NCBI GenBank assembly: GCA_030141605.1
Contig: JAQGDQ010000065.1
Span: 1 to 20,000, forward strand
Reading direction: 5' to 3'
Origin: Tubiluchus corallicola
Lineage: Eukaryota > Priapulida > Priapulimorpha > Priapulimorphida > Tubiluchidae
DNA length: 20,000 nucleotides
Shown here: positions 1 through 9,528 of the stretch, piece after piece
Numbering within the stretch: the stretch's first letter is position 1
Layout of the letters: every line of letters begins with the position of its first letter
Translations under genes and position numbers: made by a program
The notes under the pieces: generated by a model
What the model was told of the DNA's origin: nothing
Database searches by the model: none
What the model saw: only the letters and a program-made list of their open reading frames with translations

Positions 1-2356
1 GAAAATCAAGTAGTAATTAGTGGAATTAAATTCTCTATATTAACCTGCATAGGGCACCACTGCAACAGAAAATCAAGTAGTAATTAGTGGAATTAAATTC
101 TCTATATTAACCTGCATAGGGCACCACTGCAACAGAAAATCAAGTAGTAATTAGTGGAATTAAATTCTCTATATTAACCTGCATAGGGCACCACTGCAAC
201 AGAAAATCAAGTAGTAATTAGTGGAATTAAATTCTCTATATTAACCTGCATAGGGCACCACTGCAACAGAAAATCAAGTAGTAATTAGTGGAATTAAATT
301 CTCTATATTAACCTGCATAGGGCACCACTGCAACAGAAAATCAAGTAGTAATTAGTGGAATTAAACTTATATTAACCTGCATAGCACCACTGCAACAGAA
401 AATCAAGTAGTAATTAGTGGAATTAAATTCTCTATATTAACCTGCATAGGGCACCACTGCAACAGAAAATCAAGCAGTAATTAGTGGAATTAAATTCTCT
501 ATATTAACCTGCATAGGGCACCACTGCAACAGAAAATCAAGTAATTAGTGGAATTAAATTCTCTATATTAACCTGCATAGGGCACCACTGCAACAGAAAA
601 TCAAGTAGTAATTAGTGGAATTAAATTTCTATATTAACCTGCATAGGGCACCACTGCAACAGAAAATCAAGTAGTAATTAGTGGAATTAAATTCTCTATA
701 TTAACCTGCATAGGGCACCACTGCAACAGAAAATCAAGTAGTAATTAGTGGAATTAAATTCTCTATATTAACCTGCATAGGGCACCACTGCAACAGAAAA
801 TCAAGCAGTAATTAGTGGAATTAAATTCTCTATATTAACCTGCATAGGGCACCACTGCAACAGAAAATCAAGTAGTAATTAGTGGAATTAAATTCTCTAT
901 ATTAACCTGCATAGGGCACCACTGCAACAGAAAATCAAGTAGTAATTAGTGGAATTAAATTCTCTATATTAACCTGCATAGGGCACCACTGCAACAGAAA
1001 ATCAAGTAGTAATTAGTGGAATTAAATTCTCTATATTAACCTGCATAGGGCACCACTGCAACAGAAAATCAAGTAGTAATTAGTGGAATTAAATTCTCTA
1101 TATTAACCTGCATAGGGCACCACTGCAACAGAAAATCAAGCAGTAATTAGTGGAATTAAATTCTCTATATTAACCTGCATAGGGCACCACTGCAACAGAA
1201 AATCAAGTAGTAATTAGTGGAATTAAATTCTCTATATTAACCTGCATAGGGCACCACTGCAGCATAAAATCAAGTAGTAATTAGTGGAATTAAATTCTCT
1301 ATATTAACCTGCATAGGGCACCACTGCAACAGAAAATCAAGCAGTAATTAGTGGAATTAAATTCTCTATATTAACCTGCATAGGGCACCACTGCAACAGA
1401 AAATCAAGTAGTAATTAGTGGAATTAAATTCTATATTAACCTGCATAGGCACCACTGCAACAGAAAATCAAGCAGTAATTAGTGAATTAAATTCTCTATA
1501 TTAACCTGCATAGGGCACCACTGCAACAGAAATCAAGTAGTAATTAGTGGAATTAAATTCTCTATATTAACCTGCATAGGGCACCACTGAAAGAAAATCA
1601 AGTAGTAATTAGTGGAATTAAATTCTCTATATTAACCTGCATAGGGCACCACTGCAACAGAAAATCAAGCAGTAATTAGTGGAATTAAATTCTCTATATT
1701 AACCTGCATAGGGCACCACTGCAACAGAAAATCAAGTAGTAATTAGTGGAATTAAATTCTCTATATTAACCTGCATAGGGCACCACTGCAACAGAAAATC
1801 AAGCAGTAATTAGTGGAATTAAATTCTCTATATTAACCTGCATAGGGCACCACTGCAACAGAAAATCAAGCAGTAATTAGTGGAATTAAATTCTCTATAT
1901 TAACCTGCATAGGGCACCACTGCAACAGAAAATCAAGCAGTAATTAGTGGAATTAAATTCTCTATATTAACCTGCATAGGGCACCACTGCAACAGAAAAT
2001 CAAGCAGTAATTAGTGGAATTAAATTCTCTATATTAACCTGCATAGGGCACCACTGCAGCATAAAATCAAGTAGTAATTAGTGGAATTAAATTCTCTATA
2101 TTAACCTGCATAGGGCACCACTGCAACAGAAAATCAAGCAGTAATTAGTGGAATTAAATTCTCTATATTAACCTGCATAGGGCACCACTGCAACAGAAAA
2201 TCAAGTAGTAATTAGTGGAATTAAATTCTCTATATTAACCTGCAGAGGGCACCACTGCAACAGAAAATCAAGCAGTAATTAGTGGAATTAATTTTTCTAT
2301 ATTAACCTGCAGAGGGCACCACCTGCAACACAAAATCAAGTAGTAATTAGTGGAAT
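1..2356. repeat. 67-bp satellite array, about 35 copies
   Basis: Head-to-tail repeats with a 67-bp period: the word gaaaatcaag recurs at 1, 68, 135 and so on. Copies are nearly identical over most of the array. A recurring C/T variant (aagtag versus aagcag), a rare gcagcataa variant and a few 1-5 base deletions separate them. Copies decay at the right end (about 2250-2356), as expected at an array edge. The array continues off the left edge, so its full length is unknown. It lies in the intron that follows the last NUP188 exon seen here and stops only about 30 bp from it. I see no coding potential. Confidence 0.97.
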
Positions 2357-2386
2357 CTGAGTTTTTTGAGAAATTAAAATCATTAC

Positions 2387-2564
2387 CATTATTGGGTATG
2401 TACAGTCCGTACGTATGATTAGGAATTACGAAGCTGGCGGAGGTGTACGGATGATGAGGTACGGAGAGCTGCCAGACTCCCTCCCCACAATCCTTCACAT
2501 CGTGCAAGTTCACACCGTCGATGGCTTCCGTGAATCCCGGCAACCACTTCATGTACTCAATCAT
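2387..2564 (-). CDS. NUP188: NUP188-like exon D (59 codons plus 1 base)
   Basis: The acceptor is tttttttgtag before ATGATTGAG and the donor is AATG|GTAATG (complement of 2381-2386), leaving phase 1. The first Met is internal, not a start: the preceding exon ends in phase 0 and the alignment continues across the junction. Key segments are EYMKWLPGF, NLHDVKDCGEGVWQL and FVIPNHTYGLYIPNN, matching human FLDKMSFYN, KPHDV...GTLW and LRIPQGTVGQVMLDD. Earlier GT dinucleotides (in GTACGG and GTACAT) would cut the exon shorter and lose part of the alignment. The next exon lies beyond the left window edge, past the 67-bp satellite. Confidence 0.78.
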
Positions 2565-3137
2565 CTACAAAAAAACAAATGTTCCATCAGCGTTTTTGAA
2601 ATTTAAAAATAAATTTAAAATTCAAGTCAACGATAAAACGTATTTTTATCTTGAAAATAGAAATTTCGTTTTACGCGAAACAGTAAGGGCTTGGCGAGCA
2701 AGCATGTAGGCAGAGTGTAACTTGAAGACCAAACATAAGCAACAGTATGTCTGCTGAGTAAAAGAATGGATGACCACTGCGAAGATAACTTCTGTATTTT
2801 ATAATCTACTGTGTTGCGCTTGTCAATTTTCATCGTTTGGAGGATAAATGTGAATCTGAGCATGACTGAGACACCTCTTCTTAGAGGCATAACATGTTTT
2901 TCATGGCTAACTTTCGGCCAGGGTTGCTGTTTTGTAAGACGCTCATTATGTTGGAGGTTAAAAAGTATCAATTTTTCCGCCAAATCGGCGCATTAACGGC
3001 CGAGTAGTGTTTCCGCTTATACCATAATTATCAGAACATACGCGTTCATGATACAGAAAAGAGACGATACAATAATCGATAATTATACGATAATTTTGTA
3101 ATACGAAACTAAGAAACAAAGTATGAATAAATGTTCA

Positions 3138-3225
3138 CTGAAAAAATTTAAAACATTACTGCTAACCAGTGGGAAATAAACAAACTTTAATTTCAACTGA
3201 TTTTAAATATTCCATGATTCAGCGT
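3138..3225 (+). repeat. Dispersed direct repeat, copy 1
   Basis: Starts near aaaatttaaaacattactg and ends near gattcagc. It is nearly identical to 3546-3630 apart from a few substitutions and a short insertion, so it is a direct repeat about 408 bp apart. Confidence 0.8.
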
Positions 3226-3429
3226 AAAGCTTTAAAAAAATTTTTAAACGTATTCAAACATTTTCGTGTGTGGACATTCATACATATACTGATACATAAT
3301 GTGTTGACACAGTTGCAGTAGTGCTAACGAAATTACACTAATCACATTAAATAAACTTTCTTAATCCAATCATTATTTTTGGAACAGAAATCAAAACTGG
3401 GAGCCTGTCATAGCAAAATTTTATTTGAA

Positions 3430-3540
3430 CACGAATCACTGAAGAATATGTTTGAAAAAAATCAGTTCACGGTGATTATTTTTGCAACCCTTTCCAATTT
3501 TCCTGACTTTTTACTCCATTTTCATCAATTTCCCCGACTT
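3430..3540 (+). repeat. Dispersed repeat, TTTTCC-rich, copy 1
   Basis: Runs from cacgaatcactgaagaatat through a run of ttttcc/cccgac words. It is similar over about 110 bp to 4783-4900. The TTTTCC-rich end suggests an old interspersed element. Confidence 0.75.
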
Positions 3541-3545
3541 TTCTG

Positions 3546-3630
3546 AAAATTTAAAACATTACTGATAACCAGTGGAAAATAAACAAACTTACTTTAATTT
3601 CAACTGATTTTAAATATTCCACGATTCAGC
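3546..3630 (+). repeat. Dispersed direct repeat, copy 2
   Basis: Second copy of the element at 3138-3225. It directly follows the 3430-3540 repeat unit, suggesting both belong to one larger mobile or duplicated element. Confidence 0.8.
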
Positions 3631-3655
3631 TTTAAACATTCACAACAGCTTTAAA

Positions 3656-3735
3656 AAAATTATTTCCTCCCTCCCTACTGACATCTTTTGAGCTCACGAG
3701 GTAAGACAGAAACAAATTTTCTTGTGGCCAGCCTA
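3656..3735 (+). repeat. Dispersed direct repeat around TTTTGAGCTCACGAGG, copy 1
   Basis: Shares tactgacatcttttgagctc and the following acgaggta with 4008-4082, then a diverged A-rich stretch and a shared ggccngcct end. Confidence 0.75.
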
Positions 3736-4007
3736 ATTAGTGACACCCGTTCGAATCACACATGACTTATTTTACCATCTTTGCTTTGTAATATTAATCA
3801 TCCGGTTTTCCTTTAAACCTGTTATACATTTTTTTCAGACGTTTTCAGTAGCCGATTGGGACTGTTTATTTATCAATGGTTAAAACATGAAGGTGAAAGT
3901 GTTGGTGCGAAATCCCGACGATTACGGCCGAGAGACAAAGAGAGACGTTTTCAAGATTCCCAGAAACTTTTATCCTCAGCTACATTCACAAAAAAATTTC
4001 AAAAAAA

Positions 4008-4082
4008 AGTTTTTCCTTCCTCTCTACTGACATCTTTTGAGCTCACGAGGTAAAACAAAAACAATTTTTTATTGGCCGGCCT
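4008..4082 (+). repeat. Dispersed direct repeat around TTTTGAGCTCACGAGG, copy 2
   Basis: Second copy of 3656-3735, located about 70 bp from NUP188 exon C. Confidence 0.75.
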
Positions 4083-4149
4083 GTATAATATGCATTCGGT
4101 AAGTACGGATGCCAAAGTTACAGCAGCACCACTTCCAGAAATCCTCTAC

Positions 4150-4272
4150 CTTTTCAGCACTCTCAACACCGGCTGAAACGAGAGCCGTAGAAATGGTTAA
4201 GAAAGGCGTCGAATGCAGCGGAAACAGACGAGCTGCGGATTTCACCAGTAAGCCGACTCCTCGATCCACACC
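4150..4272 (-). CDS. NUP188: NUP188-like exon C (41 codons)
   Basis: The acceptor is ttcttgcgcag before GGTGTGGATC and the donor is AAAAG|GTAGAG (complement of 4144-4149). It is 123 nt, phase 0 at both ends. The peptide GVDRGVGLLVKSAARLFPLH continues to LVSAGVESAEK and matches the human segment running from GLGIILDSVCGMFP to RALVSGKSTAKK. Reading straight through the donor gives a cysteine-rich tail with no counterpart, whereas splicing to exon D restores the alignment; this is why I chose the donor at GTAGAG over later GT dinucleotides. Confidence 0.8.
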
Positions 4273-4370
4273 CTGCGCAAGAAAAACACCAAATTATAAA
4301 AAATGACAGTCCTAATTAGGCAAATCAAGATCGTAATACGAATATGAAAACAAAAATAAATAAATAATTA

Positions 4371-4570
4371 CAGTGTTCCCTCACTTATCGCGGGTGTTCC
4401 GTTCTACCCGCGATAAGTGAATTTCCACGGAGTAGGGACGCTATACTTATTTTAGTAGTTATACATTATTTTAAGTCTTTATAAACCCTCCCCACACTCT
4501 TATACATAACCCTTTCCCATTCCCTGAATAACTTTTCCCGTACTGTACATGTACCTTTTAAAAAACTTTA
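4371..4570 (+). mobile_element. Non-autonomous DNA-transposon fragment with terminal hairpin
   Basis: Begins cagtgttccctcacttatcg. It carries a perfect 15-bp inverted repeat, tcacttatcgcgggt (4380-4394) and acccgcgataagtga (4405-4419), around a 10-base loop. The start CAGTGTTCCC and the cgcgataagtga...cggagtaggg context resemble interspersed repeats seen at the ends of cut-and-paste elements in many animal genomes. I find no matching opposite end nearby, so this is probably a one-ended fragment. The superfamily is uncertain and the right boundary is a guess. Confidence 0.5.
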
Positions 4571-4782
4571 CTTAAATGTTCATAAAAATGTTCACAATCA
4601 ACCAATCGTGTGTTGTGTACAATCTCACGTCGGCAAGTAGCATCTCAAGCGGGTGCAAGTACTACATTTCGCTTTTGGTGTGTATTCATCCGCCGAATAA
4701 ATACACTATTTACTGTAAATGGGAATTTTTATGATTTATAATATTCTTTTAATGTTAGAATTAATATTTTTAATATATTTTT

Positions 4783-4900
4783 GCACGAATCAGTGAAAAA
4801 TATGTTTGAAAAAATATCAGTTCATGGTGATTATTTTTGCAATTTTCCAATTTTCCGTACTTCTTGCCCTATTTTCATAATTTTCCCGGACTTTTCCACG
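4783..4900 (+). repeat. Dispersed repeat, TTTTCC-rich, copy 2
   Basis: Similar to 3430-3540, starting cacgaatcagtgaaaaatat. The TTTTCC-rich tail continues to about 4960 (gaccatgggaaccct) and stops about 25 bp from NUP188 exon B. Confidence 0.75.
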
Positions 4901-4984
4901 ACTTTCCAGGATGGTCTGTATTTTAAAGGATTTTCCAGAAATTTCCCAGACCATGGGAACCCTGCAAGGAACTCAGAGCCTTAC

Positions 4985-5140
4985 TAAATTCCAGAAGTCG
5001 TCGGCAATGCGTTGTACCCGCAGCACCTTGGCAGCAATTGAGTACAAGAGTTCCGTGTTTCCTAGACTTTCCTCGTCAAAGCAAGACAGAAGCGTCTGCA
5101 GAAGATGGTAGACAATGGTGTTTGCTTGTTCAGCCATTGC
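4985..5140 (-). CDS. NUP188: NUP188-like exon B (52 codons)
   Basis: The acceptor is cttaattgcag before GCAATGGCTG and the donor is TTTA|GTAAGG (complement of 4979-4984). It is 156 nt and phase 0 at both ends. The translation is helical and contains YHLLQTLLSCFDEESLGNTE, then LLYSIAAKVL and ADDFWNL. In human NUP188 the matching stretch reads through a LGN/LGD motif to an ELFW motif. It is preceded in the minus-strand reading direction by an intron that is almost entirely microsatellite DNA; the acceptor sits only about 20 bp from the (ATC)n tract. Confidence 0.83.
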
Positions 5141-5947
<807 letters not shown>

Positions 5948-6148
5948 CAATGTTCCGCTAAACGGCGAGGAATTTACGAGCAGGTGGATGAAGCCGAACG
6001 CGTCGCACTGCATGGCGAACGTACCAAGCCTCCTCGACACCGACACCCCCCTGCTGCCTTGAGTTATGTGATGAACCAAACCCCACGCCAACAGCAGAGG
6101 CCCGTGAAGACGATTCTCCGACAGGCCGCCAAATATCTGGTTGATTTT
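5948..6148 (-). CDS. NUP188: NUP188-like exon A (67 codons)
   Basis: This is the most upstream NUP188 exon visible. The acceptor is a pyrimidine-rich tract ending in cag (complement of 6149-6151) and the donor reads TTG|GTGAGA (complement of 5942-5947). It is 201 nt, phase 0 at both ends, and begins K-I-N-Q-I-F-G-G-L. It holds HGPLLLAWGLVHHIT, matching the human APVLLAWALLRHTL region, followed by SRRLGTFAMQCDAFGFI, matching human VRKIGGTAIQLNVFQYL. A possible alternative acceptor 12 bases further in (ccag before ATATTTGG) would remove four residues; the chosen one has the better polypyrimidine tract. A 42-bp minisatellite begins about 44 bp upstream in the flanking intron. Confidence 0.82.
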
Positions 6149-6191
6149 CTGAAAAAACAAACAAATAAGTAAAGAGATCAAGGAAACGATA

Positions 6192-7012
6192 CTCCACTCT
6201 ACCACATGTTTGTTGTTTCCACGGCAACCACGCCACCACTCTACCACATGTTTGTTGTTTCCACGGCAACTACGCTACCACTCTACCACATGTTTGTTGT
6301 TTCCATAGCAACCACGCTACCACTCTACCACATTTTTGTTGTTTCCACGGCAACCATGCCACCACTCTACCACATTTTTGTTGTTTCCACAGCAACCACG
6401 CTACCACTCTACCACATGTTTGTTGTTTCCACAGCAACCACGCTACCACTCTACCACATTTTTGTTGTTTCCACGGCAACCATGCCACCACTCTACCACA
6501 TTTTTGTTGTTTCCACAGCAACCACGCTACCACTCTACCACATGTTTGTTGTTTCCACGGCTACCACTCTACCACATGTTTGTTGTTTCCACAGCAACCA
6601 CGCTACCACTCTACCACATGTTTGTTGTTTCCACGGCAACCATGCCACCACTCTACCACATTTTTGTTGTTTCCACAGCAACCACGCTACCAATCTACCA
6701 CATGTTTGTTGTTTCCACAGCAACCACGCTACCACTCTACCACATGTTTGTTGTTTCCACGACAACCACGCTACCACTCTACCACATGTTTGTTGTTTCC
6801 ACGGCAACCACGCTACCACTCTACCACATGTTTGTTGTTTCCACGACAACCACGCTACCACTCTACCACATGTTTGTTGTTTCCACGGCAACCACACTAC
6901 CACATGTTTGTTGTTTCCACGGCAACCATGCTACCACTCTACCACGTTTTTTGTTTCCATGGCAACCACGCTACCACATGTTTGTCATTTCCACGGCAAC
7001 CACGCTATCTGA
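6192..7012. repeat. 42-bp minisatellite, about 19 copies, X-box-like core
   Basis: The period is 42 bp, built on ccactctaccacatgtttgt, then tgtttccacggcaaccacgc. Some copies are shortened (around 6560, 6895 and 6975). Each copy holds GTTTCCACGGCAAC or a close relative. Two copies read GTTTCCATAGCAAC (6299-6312) and GTTTCCATGGCAAC (6953-6966), which fit the published RFX/DAF-19 X-box pattern GTTNCCATRGNAAC. The unit is a multiple of 3, so all frames can stay open; ORFs here are not evidence of a gene. It sits between NUP188 exon A and the sulfatase start. Confidence 0.95.
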
Positions 7013-7386
7013 TGCGAGAAGAAACATAAAAAGCTAACAATGGCTACACCTTGTTGAACCTTCTCAATGTTAACTCAACTACTCAAAAGTTGAGAATTTT
7101 TAATATCTAGTCATAATTTTGTATTGCATACTGTATAGTTGTTAATTGTTTTTAATACTGTTTCTTTGTGTTTCTGTAGGCTTTCCGTTTACAATCTATG
7201 CATCTATAACATCATCAATGCAAGAAACCTTTGGTAACAACTCCAGTTCCCAGGGATGAAGAAATCAGCACTCTGGCAGCAGACTCTAAGCAAATTATTT
7301 TCAACTCAATGTTATTTTTTATAATCTTTCATTTGAAAACATAAATAATATTATTATTATAATAAGAAGAAGAACTAATAATAATA
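7013..7386. other. Non-coding stretch between minisatellite and MITE
   Basis: AT-rich single-copy-looking sequence. A possible short minus-strand reading (about 7228-7290, LESAARVLISS-like) has weak splice signals and matches nothing I recognise. The right end is rich in AAT words. Confidence 0.4.
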
Positions 7387-7388
7387 GA

Positions 7389-7453
7389 ACAATTGGCATA
7401 CATGGGTTAGACCAAGTAGGTCGCGTCGTACATCGGCTAGCCCAAGTAGGACA
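7389..7453 (+). repeat. MITE left inverted-repeat arm
   Basis: Begins acaattggcatacatgggtt and ends agcccaagtaggaca. It pairs with the complement of 7584-7648. Confidence 0.92.
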
Positions 7454-7583
7454 CTAGAGAGAGGTCGCGAATTGAGTCGTTAAGCGTACTGGCACCATCC
7501 ATTGTCCTTGTTTATGTAAAAATAGTGATTAAACACGTCAATACACATTGAATAATTACTGCATTGATTATTAATAATCGACA

Positions 7584-7648
7584 TGTCCTACTTGGGCTAG
7601 CCGATGTACGACGCGACCTACTTGGTCTAGCCCATGTACGCCAATTGT
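7584..7648 (-). repeat. MITE right inverted-repeat arm
   Basis: Begins tgtcctacttgggctagccg and ends atgtacgccaattgt. It is the inverted copy of 7389-7453. Confidence 0.92.
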
Positions 7649-7899
7649 CCTATTATTATTATTTACTATTTATAATATGAAGAAAAAATTTTCATACGGA
7701 AGAGTTTTCTATAACATAAAAGGTTTTTCTGTAAAAAATATTACCTAAAGTCATCCATGACAAAGAATAATATTAACACATTCATGATCTCATACAATAT
7801 TAAAATTTTATATAATAATTTCGTCATGCTGCAATTTTTGCACTTTTCGTACTGTTTTTCGTCCACAGATGGCACTGCAGCTGATGTGTTTTTGTTGAT

Positions 7900-7960
7900 C
7901 TGCGCACGTGGATATAAAATGCTGTAGTTTTAGCAGATTACAGCACGTGATATAGCGACG
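7900..7960 (+). promoter_or_regulatory. Candidate core promoter of the sulfatase gene
   Basis: A TATAAAA box at 7913-7919 lies just after one CACGTG E-box (7906-7911) and about 25 bp before a second CACGTG (near 7943). Transcription starting near 7940-7945 would leave a 5' leader of about 280 bases before the ATG at 8226, possibly spliced. The leader contains short upstream ATGs followed by stops. This is inference from motifs and position only. Confidence 0.35.
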
Positions 7961-8225
7961 CCGACTGAATGATTAAAAACGAAGCATTAAGTGAAAAATG
8001 AAGTGATTATTGTACGTTTTCGCAGAATAAACTAAAACATTTGTGCGCTGCCTTATTCTGACGAACTTCGTTTAAACAGAAGACGAAAATAGCGTTATAT
8101 CATTGGAGAATGGATTCATTTAGTTTAATTACCTATAACACTCAATGATAAATTTCAAAAATTCTTTAACTAAAACAGTTACATTCTCCCTAAAACAATC
8201 AAAGGTGTTGCACGCCAACTAAACG

Positions 8226-8503
8226 ATGCATCTACAGAAACACAAGTGGCTCGTGTGGAGTGTAGTCTCAACCGGCGTAATAGCAATGTTGTACGTCTGC
8301 GGAAGACATCTTTGTTTAGGCTTATTTTCAAAAAAACGTTTAACACCTAACATAATCATAATACTAGCAGATGACCTTGGATATGGAGACCTATCCTGCT
8401 TCGGTCACCCTACGTCTAGGACGCCAACGCTTGATGAAATGGCTCACGGTGGTTTAGTATTTACGCAGTTTTACAGTACAAGTCCTGTCTGCAGTCCGTC
8501 AAG
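8226..8503 (+). CDS. ARSA: Arylsulfatase A-like exon 1 (start, signal segment, metal site, catalytic Cys)
   Basis: Starts at an ATG with A at -3 and an in-frame TAA six bases upstream, so no longer N-terminus is possible on this exon. Residues 1-7 are basic, and about 8-25 form a hydrophobic segment that could be a signal peptide or a signal anchor. Then come [14 protein letters not shown] with metal ligands D49 and D50, and CSPSR at 89-93 with the Cys that the formylglycine-generating enzyme converts to the catalytic aldehyde. The donor AG|GTAAAG splits the Arg codon of this motif in phase 2. The motif is thus completed only by splicing to exon 2, more than 3 kb away. Confidence 0.93.
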
Positions 8504-8546
8504 GTAAAGTAACTCAAAGAACGAGAAAACTCTTCATTAACGTAAA

Positions 8547-9208
8547 GTAAATGAAGTAACACAAACATCTAATATAATAAAAATGAAGTGGACAAATACA
8601 TCAAAGTTTTATGGAGTAGAAAAATACAACATGTAAACCAGTCGACCTGTAATCCACGAGAGTTAATTCCTGTATTTACAACACCATTAGATATACCAGT
8701 CAGTAAATATGACAGATTTATAAAAACAAGAGCGTTGGCTCTTCTACTTGGAAGAGGTTGTAAATCATTTAAATACAGGATAGGTATAATTGATTCAGAT
8801 CTGTGTGTTTGCAGTTTGGGCAGTCAAACCCCAGAACATTTAATTCTTCATTGTCCGTTACCATTGGTTAGACAAGATATAAGAGTAAATCTCGAACGCG
8901 GCTTAGAAAATAATGACATTCGAAACATTTACAGAAAGAGAGACACTAATGTAATTAAAATGTATATAGATATTGTAAAAGAACTAACCTAAAATGATCT
9001 TATAGTAAATTGATTATACATTGATTATAAATATTCGATATACATTTAGAATAAGTAAATCGTAATGCAAAATTGTCAACTTGTTTAGTAAAAAATTTTT
9101 TAATGTACATAGTGTAAAGACCTATTTAACATTTTTGTACTTTTGTGCCCTGCAATAGAGGGCTTCTTGTATCATTTTCAATAAAGATTTTTAATAATAA
9201 TAATAATT
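8547..9208 (+). mobile_element. 5'-truncated non-LTR retrotransposon (LINE) insertion
   Basis: An ORF fragment is followed by about 180 bp of 3' UTR, an AATAAA signal at 9180-9185 and an (AAT)n tail ending near 9208. This is the usual form of a LINE copy cut short at its 5' end. The 7-bp word acgtaaa occurs just before (8540-8546) and just after (9209-9215) and may be the target-site duplication, though such a short match could be chance. The element lies in the sense orientation in the first sulfatase intron. Confidence 0.72.
8573..8992 (+). pseudogene. C-terminal fragment of a LINE ORF2 (RT C-terminal zinc knuckle)
   Basis: Open for about 140 codons from a stop just before 8573 to TAA at 8990-8992. 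It lacks the endonuclease and the reverse-transcriptase core. A basic segment (FIKTRALALLLGRG) precedes a cysteine-histidine motif, C-x-C-x(8)-H-x(4)-C (DLCVCSLGSQTPEHLILHC), typical of the C-terminal knuckle of Jockey/R1-type LINEs, where it is thought to bind nucleic acid. No true start is expected because the 5' end is truncated. Still open in frame, so probably a fairly young insertion. Confidence 0.7.
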
Positions 9209-9528
9209 ACGTAAAATTGAAAAAAATTGTTTTGAAATTTCATACCGCTTGCATTCTGTTATAGCAAACGGGGTCTGCGTTACCAGTAACGCTGTATAAA
9301 ACTTTAAAATTTAAACTCCCGCGATCACCGTTAGACATAGTCATTCTTGACGATAAGTCATTTGAAACAAGTTTAGGTAACATTGTGTAAAGTTTGAAAA
9401 AATATTCAGAGCATTCGTAGCGCACATTCATAGCACACGAATAGCAAAATTTAAAATACTGTATCTATTCAATAAGATTAAAAATAAGTTTTTTGATTGG
9501 CAAGTTGTGTACCATTATAATTATTATG

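Larger units (their letters stand above)
2565..4149 (-). other. NUP188: NUP188 intron C-D with dispersed repeats
   Basis: No exon recognised. The stretch is AT-rich. A segment of about 85 bp at 3138-3225 recurs at 3546-3630. A segment at 3430-3540 recurs in the next intron at 4783-4900. A segment at 3656-3735, around actgacatcttttgagctca, recurs at 4008-4082. Short ORFs at 2627-2983 and 3856-4053 have no recognisable content. Confidence 0.6.
7387..7650. mobile_element. Foldback MITE with 65-bp terminal inverted repeats
   Basis: Two long arms are inverted copies: 7389-7453 and 7584-7648. They differ at about two positions, one being catgggttagacc versus catgggctagacc on the same strand. The interior is about 130 bp and has no ORF. 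Outside the arms both flanks are AAT/ATT words, so the inverted match continues into them and the exact ends and target duplication cannot be fixed. Size and structure suit a non-autonomous foldback element inserted in a TA- or TTA-rich site. Confidence 0.88.

Noticed and set aside
1-2356. CRISPR-like regular array
   Set aside because: The whole 67-bp period is repeated with no unique spacers, and the genes around it are intron-containing animal genes, so this is a satellite.
2268-2564. 98-codon minus-strand ORF as a stand-alone small protein
   Set aside because: The first Met follows an acceptor sequence and the alignment to NUP188 continues from the previous exon; past the GTAATG donor the frame runs into satellite DNA.
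6206-7012. 268-codon ORF and overlapping repetitive ORFs on both strands
   Set aside because: The 42-bp unit is a multiple of three, so several frames stay open together; codons drift between frames at indels and no start context or domain is present.
8573-8992. Separate host gene nested in intron 1
   Set aside because: The C-x-C-x(8)-H-x(4)-C motif, the 3' UTR with AATAAA and the (AAT)n tail identify it as a truncated LINE.
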